From: CAIQPS01 sp963783835
GTDB taxonomy: Bacteria > Actinomycetota > Thermoleophilia > RBG-16-64-13
Reading direction: 5' to 3'
NCBI GenBank assembly: GCA_963783835.1
Contig: CAWAOX010000005.1
Span: 1-36,066, forward strand
DNA: 36,066 nucleotides
In this document: in pieces, positions 23,439 through 29,732 of the stretch
How the letters are laid out: every line of letters begins with the position of its first letter
Numbering within the stretch: the stretch's first letter is position 1
The notes under the pieces: model-generated
Seen by the model: only the letters and a program-made list of their open reading frames with translations
Databases searched by the model: none
Told to the model about the DNA's origin: nothing
Made by a program: the position numbers and the translations under genes

Positions 23439-24158
23439 CTGGCCCGACCCGCCAAATGGCGATGTCTCGAGTGCCTTCCCGGAACCAAGTTGTTCGGTCC
23501 GGTGGGGGTGCCCGCGCGGCAGTTGGAAACGGTGCGGCTGGCTTTCGACGAGCTCGAAGCCTTGCGCCTTCTTCACCTGGAAGGCGCGACGCAGGCGGAG
23601 GCCGGCAGCAGGCTGGGAGTATCGGGCTCCACGGTGAGTCGCATAGCGGACCGCGCTCATCGCGTCATCACCGAAGCTCTCATCACCGGGAAGGCGGTCT
23701 GTGTTGAAGGCGGGCCGGTCACGGTGGTGCGGGTGAGCGGGAGTTCGAGAATCACCGAGCCGGCGGACACAACACAGGAACAAAGACATACGAACGAAGG
23801 AGAAGGAATGATCGTCGCGGTGCCTTATCTAGAGGGTAATATCAACGCCCACTTCGGAAGCACGCAGGCGTTCCTCATAGCCGAAGCGGTGGACGGCGCG
23901 GTCGAGCGGACTGCAGTCTTCGAGGTACAGGGGATGCAGCACAACCATTCCGGCATCGCCGGCTTCCTCAAGGAGCAAGGGGTGGAGGTCATTCTGGCAG
24001 GCGGCATGGGCCCGCCGATGCAGCAGGCCCTCAAGATGCAGGGCTTCGAGCTCTATTGCGGCGTCTCCGGCCCAGCCGTCCCAGCGATCGAGGCTTTCTT
24101 GCGGGGCGAGATAGAGCAGTCGGAGAGCACCTGCGGACATCATCACGGGGAGGTCTGA
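23439..24158 (+). CDS. DUF134 (UPF0251) DNA-binding domain in frame with NifX/NafY-like iron-molybdenum-cofactor-binding domain
   Basis: One open frame holds two domains. Residues 1-95 match DUF134/UPF0251: A-R-P-A-K-W-R near the start, then L-A-F-D-E-L-E-A-L-R-L-L-H-L-E-G and a helix-turn-helix with A-G-S-R-L-G-V-S-G-S-T-V-S-R-I. Residues 124-239 are a NifX/NafY-type domain (N-I-N-A-H-F-G-S-T; G-I-A-G-F-L-K-E-Q-G; G-G-M-G-P-P-M) ending in a metal-binding C-G-H-H-H tail. The two families are often separate neighbours. Here there is no stop between them, but a strong AAGGAG before the ATG at 23808 could also start the NifX part alone (116 residues). The first start appears to be a CTG after GGGGGA, since no ATG, GTG or TTG fits. 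The role is probably metal-cluster sensing or carriage. Confidence 0.75.
   Translation: MARPAKWRCLECLPGTKLFGPVGVPARQLETVRLAFDELEALRLLHLEGATQAEAGSRLGVSGSTVSRIADRAHRVITEALITGKAVCVEGGPVTVVRVSGSSRITEPADTTQEQRHTNEGEGMIVAVPYLEGNINAHFGSTQAFLIAEAVDGAVERTAVFEVQGMQHNHSGIAGFLKEQGVEVILAGGMGPPMQQALKMQGFELYCGVSGPAVPAIEAFLRGEIEQSESTCGHHHGEV
23797..23810 (+). promoter_or_regulatory. internal ribosome-binding site and ATG for the NifX-like domain
   Basis: AAGGAG lies five bases before an in-frame ATG at the exact start of the NifX-like domain. This is much stronger than the signal at the upstream CTG. Either two proteins are made from one frame or a former stop between neighbouring genes has been lost. Confidence 0.65.
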
Positions 24159-24160
24159 GC

Positions 24161-24556
24161 ATGGAAATGGAGATCTACTTCCCGGGTGGCAAGCGCGTAT
24201 ATGCCGACTACGGCAAGTTCACGATCCAGACCGATCAACCGGCGCGGAGCGGTGGCGAAGATTCCGCCCCGGCGCCTTTCGATCTGTTTCTCGCCTCCAT
24301 CGGCACCTGCGCCGGTATCTATGCCCTCGGCTTCATGCAGCAGCGCGGCATCGACCCCGAGGGTTCCAAGATGACCATGCGCGCCCACTACAATCCGGCC
24401 GTCGGCCTCATCGACCAGATCGAGCTGGAATTGAAGACCCCGCCCGGTTTCCCGGACAAATACCGGGACGCGATCATCAACGCCATGGAGCTGTGCGCGG
24501 TCAAGAAGCACCTGCACCAGCCTCCGGCATTCACCGTCACGACCGTGGCTGAGTAG
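24161..24556 (+). CDS. OsmC/Ohr-family protein
   Basis: A 131-residue cytoplasmic protein of the OsmC superfamily. The two characteristic cysteines are present, in I-G-T-C-A-G-I near residue 49 and in E-L-C-A-V-K-K-H-L near 110. The mid-protein motif A-P-F-D-L-F-L-A-S-I fits the P-x-x-L-L-x-A-S pattern. OsmC proteins reduce organic hydroperoxides or act as thiol-dependent carriers; this short form is closest to the YhfA/OsmC-like group. GGGGAGG precedes ATG 24161, two bases after the NifX stop, so it is in the same operon. The catalytic Arg cannot be placed securely, and the peroxidase role is inferred. Confidence 0.88.
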   Translation: MEMEIYFPGGKRVYADYGKFTIQTDQPARSGGEDSAPAPFDLFLASIGTCAGIYALGFMQQRGIDPEGSKMTMRAHYNPAVGLIDQIELELKTPPGFPDKYRDAIINAMELCAVKKHLHQPPAFTVTTVAE

Positions 24557-24590
24557 CGGGCCGCGATGGAGCGGTGGTAGCCGGGCCGGC

Positions 24591-25550
24591 ATGAAGGGTC
24601 TGGAACTCGCCCAGCGGTACTACGAGGAGTGCGGCCGCCCCCTGCTGGCCGCACACTTCGCGCCCTATGAGGACAGGATCGCGGCCGGTCTGGTGGGCGA
24701 AGGCTCGGAGTGCTTCGGATTCGACGATGAACTCTCCAGGGATCACGATTGGGGCCCCGGATTCTGTCTGTGGCTGACGGCCGCTGATCACGCCCAGATC
24801 GGGGACGACCTTCAGGAGCGCTACGATGCGTTGCCCCGGGAGTATGCGGGCTTCGCGCGCGCGGTCCCGGGCCCGCATGCCGGGAAGAGGACGGGCGTCT
24901 TAGAGATCACCGATTTCTATCGCCGGTTCGTGCGCTACGACCATGTGCCCGCCGGCCTGGCCGAGTGGAGATCGCTGCCCGAGACATACCTGGCGACGGC
25001 CACCAACGGCAGGGTGTTCGCCGACCCCCTGGGGGAGTTCACGGCGTTCCGAGAGGGGCTCCTGGCGTTCTATCCCGAGGATCTCCGGCTGAAGAAGCTG
25101 GCCGCGCGCTGCGCGACGGCCGGTCAGGCGGGGCAATACAACTATCGGAGGAGTATCGCCCGAGGCGAGTTGGTGGCGGCTCACAGTGCCCTGGGCGACT
25201 TCATCGAGGCGGTCGTCTCTCTGGTCTACCTTTTGAACAAGCGGTACCGTCCCTTCTACAAGTGGATGCACCGTGGCATGAAGGATCTGCCCGTCCTGGG
25301 CGAGGCCTGCCACGGACTGCTCGCCGACCTGTGTGCCGAGCCCGGCGCCGAGACCGGCAGGGCCGTCTCCCGCGTGTTCGCACAGCGGGAGCAGATCGTC
25401 GAGGCAATCAGCGCCCTTGTCATCACCCGTCTCGCCGTTGAGGGGCTGAGCGACTCCCCGAGCGACTTCCTCCTCGATCACGCCTACGTGGTGCAGGATA
25501 GAATCGAGAACCAAGCCCTGAGGAGCCTACCCGTCACGATGGAGTGGTGA
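24591..25550 (+). CDS. DUF4037 protein (nucleotidyltransferase-like)
   Basis: A 319-residue cytoplasmic protein. The N-terminal third carries L-V-G-E-G-S-E-C-F-G-F-D-D-E-L-S-R-D-H-D (about residues 34-53), a G-S-x6-D-x-D-like nucleotidyltransferase pattern typical of DUF4037 proteins. The C-terminal part has S-G/A-G-Q-Y-N-Y-x-R-S near 183 and L-L-N-K-R-Y-R-P-F-Y-K-W near 212. Family members resemble minimal nucleotidyltransferases that modify small molecules or RNA, but no activity is established that I know of. The ATG lies 34 bases after the OsmC stop, with only a weak ribosome-binding site. The same operon continues into the EamA gene. Confidence 0.87.
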   Translation: MKGLELAQRYYEECGRPLLAAHFAPYEDRIAAGLVGEGSECFGFDDELSRDHDWGPGFCLWLTAADHAQIGDDLQERYDALPREYAGFARAVPGPHAGKRTGVLEITDFYRRFVRYDHVPAGLAEWRSLPETYLATATNGRVFADPLGEFTAFREGLLAFYPEDLRLKKLAARCATAGQAGQYNYRRSIARGELVAAHSALGDFIEAVVSLVYLLNKRYRPFYKWMHRGMKDLPVLGEACHGLLADLCAEPGAETGRAVSRVFAQREQIVEAISALVITRLAVEGLSDSPSDFLLDHAYVVQDRIENQALRSLPVTMEW

Positions 25551-25556
25551 GAGAAG

Positions 25557-26531
25557 GTGGCTATCGGCCGAAGCCGCGCAGAAGGCCCGGATCGAGTCCT
25601 CGCCATGCCGTCGCCTCCCCTCTGGGTCGTATACGCGCTGGGCTCTTTTCTCTGCTACGGCGTCACCAATTCCCTCTTGGGCGCCATCTTCGAATGGAGC
25701 GGGCGCAACCCCGATACCCCGGTAACCGCGCCCTTTGTCCTCTGGATGACCATGGGGGCGATCGGCGCCGGCGCGGCTGTGGTCTTCAGGCTGAGTGGCC
25801 GAGGCTACAAAGGATTGCCGGCGCGCCGGTTTGTCTGGATCGCCGCGGCGGCCGGCGTCACCCTCTCGTGTGCCATGCTGACTCTCAAGCTTGGACTGGC
25901 GAGCGACCCCAACGCCAAGGGGCCCATCGTCGCCGTCACCTCCGCCAACGCCATGATCGTCGCCCTGGGCGCCTGGTTCATCCTTCGCGAGAAGCTCAGC
26001 AGGGGCCAGTTGCTCGGCATGTTCGTCATCATCTGCGGGATCGCCGTCATGGCGCTGGGCACCGGCGCGGGCTCCAGCTATCGAGGCCTGCTCTTTGGCC
26101 TGGCGACCATGGTCCTTTTTGGTATCACCAACTTCCTGCTGAAATACGCCGGTCACCATGGCAGCGATTCGGTCACGACCACCGCCATCCTCTGGCTGTC
26201 GGCGGGGGTCTGTGGTGTCCTCGCCATCGGCTATTGTCTGATCCGATACGGGAATCTGCCCGGGTTGGAGCAGCCCTCCCTGATCCTGTGGGCCGTCGTG
26301 GCCGGCGTCACTCTGGCGCTGGGGATGCTCTTCTTGAAACTCGCCGTCACCAGTGGTCCCGGAGGGCCGGCGACGGCCATCACCGGCTCCAACTCCGTCC
26401 TGGTCGTGCTCTTCGAGTTCCTTGTCTTCGCCCACATACCGCCGGCTCAGAAGCTGATCGGCATGGGCATCGCGATAGCCGGGATCATCGTACTGAGCCT
26501 GGCCCCGAAGGTCCTGGAAAGACCTCGGTAG
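25557..26531 (+). CDS. EamA/DMT-superfamily transporter
   Basis: A 324-residue membrane protein with about ten hydrophobic helices arranged as two EamA repeats. Repeat 1 starts with W-V-V-Y-A-L-G-S-F-L-C-Y-G near residue 23 and ends with G-M-F-V-I-I-C-G-I-A near 165. Repeat 2 ends with G-M-G-I-A-I-A-G-I-I-V near 305. EamA proteins export or exchange small metabolites; the substrate is not predictable. The GTG at 25557 directly follows GAGAAGG, a tight spacing. ATG 25605 would remove 16 non-hydrophobic residues and is equally possible. It is seven bases after the DUF4037 stop and five before DUF456. Confidence 0.88.
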   Translation: MAIGRSRAEGPDRVLAMPSPPLWVVYALGSFLCYGVTNSLLGAIFEWSGRNPDTPVTAPFVLWMTMGAIGAGAAVVFRLSGRGYKGLPARRFVWIAAAAGVTLSCAMLTLKLGLASDPNAKGPIVAVTSANAMIVALGAWFILREKLSRGQLLGMFVIICGIAVMALGTGAGSSYRGLLFGLATMVLFGITNFLLKYAGHHGSDSVTTTAILWLSAGVCGVLAIGYCLIRYGNLPGLEQPSLILWAVVAGVTLALGMLFLKLAVTSGPGGPATAITGSNSVLVVLFEFLVFAHIPPAQKLIGMGIAIAGIIVLSLAPKVLERPR

Positions 26532-26535
26532 CGGC

Positions 26536-27039
26536 ATGACCACCGACATCATCGTCACCGTCGCGGCGGGCATTCTGCTGGCCGTCGCCGTGGTTGGGAC
26601 GGTCTACCCGGTGCTGCCCGGCAGCCCAATAGCTATCGTCACCTTGATCGGGTGGGGATGGGTGCTGGGCTCGGCCGCCTCGTGGACCGCGGCGGGCATC
26701 GGGGCGCTGCTGGCCGCTGTGGGTTGGTCGGCCAGTACAGTGCTGACGGGCCGTCGGCTGAAGAAGGAGCGCATTCCCCGGCGCTCGATACTGGTGGCGG
26801 TAGTGGCCGGCATCGTCGGGATGTTCGTGATCCCCGTCGCAGGCCTCTTCATCGGCTTCGCCGGGGGTCTGTTCCTGAGTGAGTACGCGCGCGCGAGAGA
26901 TGCCAGGTCGGCTTCGAGATCGAGTCTCGAGGCGCTGAAGGCGATGGGGATCGGCATACTCGTCGAGTTCTTCATGGTGTCTCTGGCGGCGTCGGTATGG
27001 ACGATCGGTGTGATCGTCCATTTCACGCTCGCGGCGTAG
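26536..27039 (+). CDS. DUF456 membrane protein
   Basis: A 167-residue protein with four to five hydrophobic helices. Signature G-T-V-Y-P-V-L-P-G-S-P-I-A lies near residues 21-33, and a glycine-rich C-terminal motif V-A-G-L-F-I-G-F-A-G-G near 101-111. This matches the DUF456 family of small bacterial membrane proteins with glycine-zipper-like segments and no known function. It is the last gene of the plus-strand run starting at 23439 and ends seven bases before the convergent antitoxin gene. No terminator hairpin is evident. Confidence 0.87.
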   Translation: MTTDIIVTVAAGILLAVAVVGTVYPVLPGSPIAIVTLIGWGWVLGSAASWTAAGIGALLAAVGWSASTVLTGRRLKKERIPRRSILVAVVAGIVGMFVIPVAGLFIGFAGGLFLSEYARARDARSASRSSLEALKAMGIGILVEFFMVSLAASVWTIGVIVHFTLAA

Positions 27040-27046
27040 CGCGCGG

Positions 27047-27349
27047 CTAGTCCTGGTCCGGGGTATCGTCCTCGGGTCCACCCAGAAGGTCTTCGAAGCG
27101 CCGGGCGACCTTCTCCTGCTCCGCGTCGTGGGCGGCGAGGACTTTGGAGGCCGCCTCGTCCAGGGCGGGCTTCTTCCGCTCTGCCCCCGCCAGCAGGACC
27201 TCGATCGTCACCGGGGCCTGATCCTTGGCCGCCTGCTTCAGTATCTCCAGCAGTTCCTGCTGAAGCGACCGCTGGTTGTGAGCCGCGCGGTTGCGAAGCC
27301 CGCGGGCGACCTCGTCGGGCACGTTCTTGATAGAGAGGTTGACGGGCAT
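27047..27349 (-). CDS. FitA/Arc-like ribbon-helix-helix antitoxin, orphan
   Basis: A 100-residue protein. The N-terminus M-P-V-N-L-S-I-K-N-V-P-D-E-V followed by L-R-N-R-A-A-H-N-Q-R-S-L-Q-Q-E-L-L is the FitA-like ribbon-helix-helix fold (residues 1-45), which binds DNA as a dimer. The remainder is an acidic helical tail of the kind that wraps a VapC/FitB PIN toxin. No PIN-domain gene adjoins it: downstream lies the convergent DUF456 gene and upstream the divergent small gene. It may therefore be an orphan or a solitary regulator. GAGGAG lies about nine bases before the ATG. Confidence 0.85.
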   Translation of the reverse strand: MPVNLSIKNVPDEVARGLRNRAAHNQRSLQQELLEILKQAAKDQAPVTIEVLLAGAERKKPALDEAASKVLAAHDAEQEKVARRFEDLLGGPEDDTPDQD

Positions 27350-27502
27350 CCTGGCTGCTCCTCTCCGCTTTCCTCGATGGGTCGGTCAGTACGCGTCGAT
27401 TCTAGCCCGCGCTGGACCGCTCGCGCCATCTGCCGCGCCGCTCGAAGGCCCTGGCTGGTATCGTGTCGTCAGGCAACGCACGCTCCGGGAGGGACCGGGA
27501 AG

Positions 27503-27823
27503 ATGGCCGACCACGAGGACACCGCCGCGGACAGACGACGCGAAGCCCGGCTCCGCCGCGCGGCCGCCGATATGGGGCTGGCGCTGCGCAAGTCGCGCAC
27601 GCGCGACCCAGGCCGCATGGACTTCGGCTGCTATCGGATCGTGCAGAGCAAGGACGGCTGCCCGGTGGCAGGGACATATCCCTATCCGTGCTCTCTCAAC
27701 CTCGACGGGGTGGAGGAGGCGCTCGAGCAGCTTCTGGAGGGCCCCTCCGAGAGGCCGCGGAAGAGCGACGGGACGCCCGTGCACGGACATGCCGGAGCCG
27801 CCGATCCCGATTGGGGCAGGTGA
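27503..27823 (+). CDS. small conserved hypothetical protein
   Basis: A 106-residue cytoplasmic protein. An Arg-rich N-terminal helix leads into G-L-A-L-R-K-S-R-T-R-D-P and then D-F-G-C-Y-R-I-V, with L-D-G-V-E-E-A-L-E-Q-L-L later. This recalls small actinobacterial proteins that pair a K-S-R-x-R-D-P motif with a short beta segment and an L-x-x-V-E-x-x-L helix. No function is known. The ATG at 27503 lies behind GGGAGGG and an extra GGGA. The stop overlaps the GTG start of the selenoprotein gene by three bases, so the two are probably translated together. Confidence 0.7.
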   Translation: MADHEDTAADRRREARLRRAAADMGLALRKSRTRDPGRMDFGCYRIVQSKDGCPVAGTYPYPCSLNLDGVEEALEQLLEGPSERPRKSDGTPVHGHAGAADPDWGR

Positions 27824-28443
27824 TAGAGGTGAACGACGGGGCCATCCAGGTCCGGGTCTTCTCCGACTACATATGACCCTACTGCTACATCGGCACGGGT
27901 ATTGTCGATAAGCTGAAAGAAGAGTTCCCTCTCGAAGACACCTGGGTCAGCTACGAGATCCACCCCGAGACCCCGCCGCAAGGCATACTGCTCGAGCGCC
28001 TGTTCGGTCCGGGTATCGTTCGGAGTCAAGAGGGCCAACGCCAGCGGTGCATGGAACTGGGATTGCCCTTTGAAGCGCCGCGCCTGCTGTCCAACTCGCG
28101 TCTCGCCATCGAAGCCGGCGAATTCGCCCGGGAGGCCGGAAAGCACGCGGAGTTCCATCGGGCCCTCCTCGCGGCCTATTTCGCCCGCTCCGAGGACATC
28201 GGTGATGTCGAGGTACTGGCCGGACTGGCCGAGCAGGTAGGGCTGGATCCGGTTCGCCTCCGCGGGGAGCTCTCGAGCGGTACATACGGGGTCACACGCG
28301 AGGCCGCGGGAACTGAGGCCACCCGGTTGGCGGTCACCGGCGTTCCTACCTACATCTTCGCCGGCGGAGCCAGAGTCGTTGGCGCCCAGTCTCTGGACTA
28401 TTTCCGCCGGCTGCTCGAAAGCATCGCCGCTACTCCGAGGTAG
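27820..28443 (+). CDS. FrnE/DsbA-like thioredoxin-fold selenoprotein; UGA at 27874-27876 read as selenocysteine
   Basis: From GTG 27820 to TAG 28443 the frame is open except for TGA at 27874-27876. Read as selenocysteine it encodes 207 residues. The N-terminus F-S-D-Y-I-U-P-Y-C-Y-I-G has U19 exactly where FrnE/DsbA-type 2-hydroxychromene isomerase/thiol oxidoreductases have the first Cys of D-x-x-C-P-W-C-x-x-G. The rest follows the family: I-H-P-E-T-P near residue 50, an inserted helical domain, and the cis-proline loop G-V-P-T-Y-I-F near 175. It should be a cytoplasmic dithiol/selenol oxidoreductase. GTG 27829 is an alternative start. Without read-through only a meaningless 18-residue peptide is made, so Sec is the best reading. 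Confidence 0.85.
27889..27909 (+). promoter_or_regulatory. bacterial SECIS-like hairpin behind the UGA of the FrnE gene
   Basis: ATCG (27889-27892) pairs with CGAT (27906-27909). A G-U, a C-G and an A-U pair follow, closing a seven-base loop CGGGUAU (27896-27902), so the loop starts 19 bases after the UGA. A G within the first two loop bases and this distance fit what is known of bacterial SECIS elements. The stem is weaker than in the UGSC gene. Confidence 0.65.
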
Positions 28444-28444
28444 G

Positions 28445-29732
28445 ATGGTTTCGCCACCCCCAGCCCCCTCGTCGATCGCCGACGTGATCGCGGCGGAAGG
28501 CGGCCAGGTCACGTTCGCCCGCTTCATGGAGATGGCTCTGACCCATCCCACCCTGGGCTATTACAGCCGCGCGGATCGGTTGCTGTGGCACGGGGGAGAC
28601 TTCAGCACCGCCCCGGCCATATCTCCCTTCTTCAACAGGACCCTGGCCAGGCTGATAACCGAACTGGTGGATGCTTCCCTGGAGGCGGCGATGATCGACA
28701 GACCCAGCGTCGTCGAACTCGGCGGCGGTGAGGGCCAGTTGGCAGAAGCCGTCCTGCGTTACTGGCAGGGCGAGCATCCGGAACTTCGGGAAAGGATCGC
28801 CTACCGTGTCGTCGAGGTGGGTCGCGGGTCTGCAGCGGAGACAGGCGGCCGCCGTGGAAGAGCTTGCCGCGGCCGGTTGGGATATCGAGTGGGGCGCGGA
28901 TCTCGAGGAGGTCTGCGTGGGCACGCGACCGGTGGTCATCGTCGGGAACGAGTTCCTGGACGCGATCCCGGTGCATCTGGTCGCCGTCGGCGAAGACAGA
29001 CTGCGGGAAGCATACGTGCAGGCGACGCATCCGAGTCTCGAGCAGACGTGGGGAGAGCTGTCCTCTGCGGCGGCGGCCGAGATCGAGCTTCTGTTCGGCA
29101 CGCTCGACCCCCGGTGCCTCTCAGCCTTCACCGAGGACGGGATCCTCGAGATCTCCCCGGGTCTCGGCGCCCTCACGCGGCAGGTGGCCAGGGCCATGCC
29201 CTCGGGAAGCTTCGTGAACATCGACTACGGAGAGTGGCTCCCGGGTCTTCCCCAGGTCGGCGAACGGTGGGGTCTGGAGGGCCGCACCAGGCGCAGGCGG
29301 ACCGTCCGCGGCTACTTCAAGCACCAGATGGTCCTCGATCCGCTCGCCCGAGCGGGCAGGCAGGATCTAACGGCCGACGTGGACTTCGCGGCGCTCGACC
29401 TGCACGGGCGGCAGGAAGGTCTCGAGACCGTTCTCTTCACCACCCTTGCCGCGTTTCTGCGCGCGGGAGGGGCGGAGGGCGAACTGCAGGCGCTGCGCGC
29501 CGCCGCCGCTGCCGTGACATCGCCCACCGAAACGGTGGCGACGGCGGCACCCGCGGCCGGTGCGCCGGATCCCCTTGAGGCCGACAGGCAGGCCACAGTG
29601 CTCGCGAACCTGCTGGACGAACGGGATCTGGGCGGCGCGTTCAAGCTGATGGTGCAGGTCAAAGAGTGCGACGAGAAAACCGCCTCTCGCGAGGCGGGCC
29701 CTGAGGTTGCTATACTGCCCTTCGATGGATAA
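28445..29732 (+). pseudogene. MidA/NDUFAF7-like SAM-dependent methyltransferase, broken by an apparent one-base insertion
   Basis: Two overlapping frames together encode one protein of about 428 residues. The first starts at ATG 28445 and has the family N-terminus (F-A-R-F-M-E-M-A-L-T-H-P-T-L-G-Y-Y) and SAM motif V-E-L-G-G-G-E-G-Q-L near residue 84, up to R-V-V-E-V-G. The second picks up at G-L-Q-R-R-Q and contains V-G-N-E-F-L-D-A-I-P-V and the later Y-F-K-H-Q-M. The join is at about 28820-28829, where one base too many is present. MidA/NDUFAF7 proteins methylate an Arg of a complex I subunit or related targets. It follows the FrnE gene directly. Whether this is decay or a sequencing error cannot be told. 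Confidence 0.8.
29680..29697 (+). other. hairpin inside the methyltransferase 3' end
   Basis: CCGCCTC-TCGC-GAGGCGG is a perfect seven-base stem with a four-base loop, 28 bases before the UPF0182 ATG. It is followed by a TATACT box at 29711-29716 that could start a nearly leaderless UPF0182 message. It could attenuate read-through from upstream. Confidence 0.45.

Noticed and set aside
28820..28829. Programmed frameshift in the methyltransferase
   Set aside because: No slippery heptamer or stimulatory structure is evident, and two similar one-base shifts nearby make error or mutation more likely.
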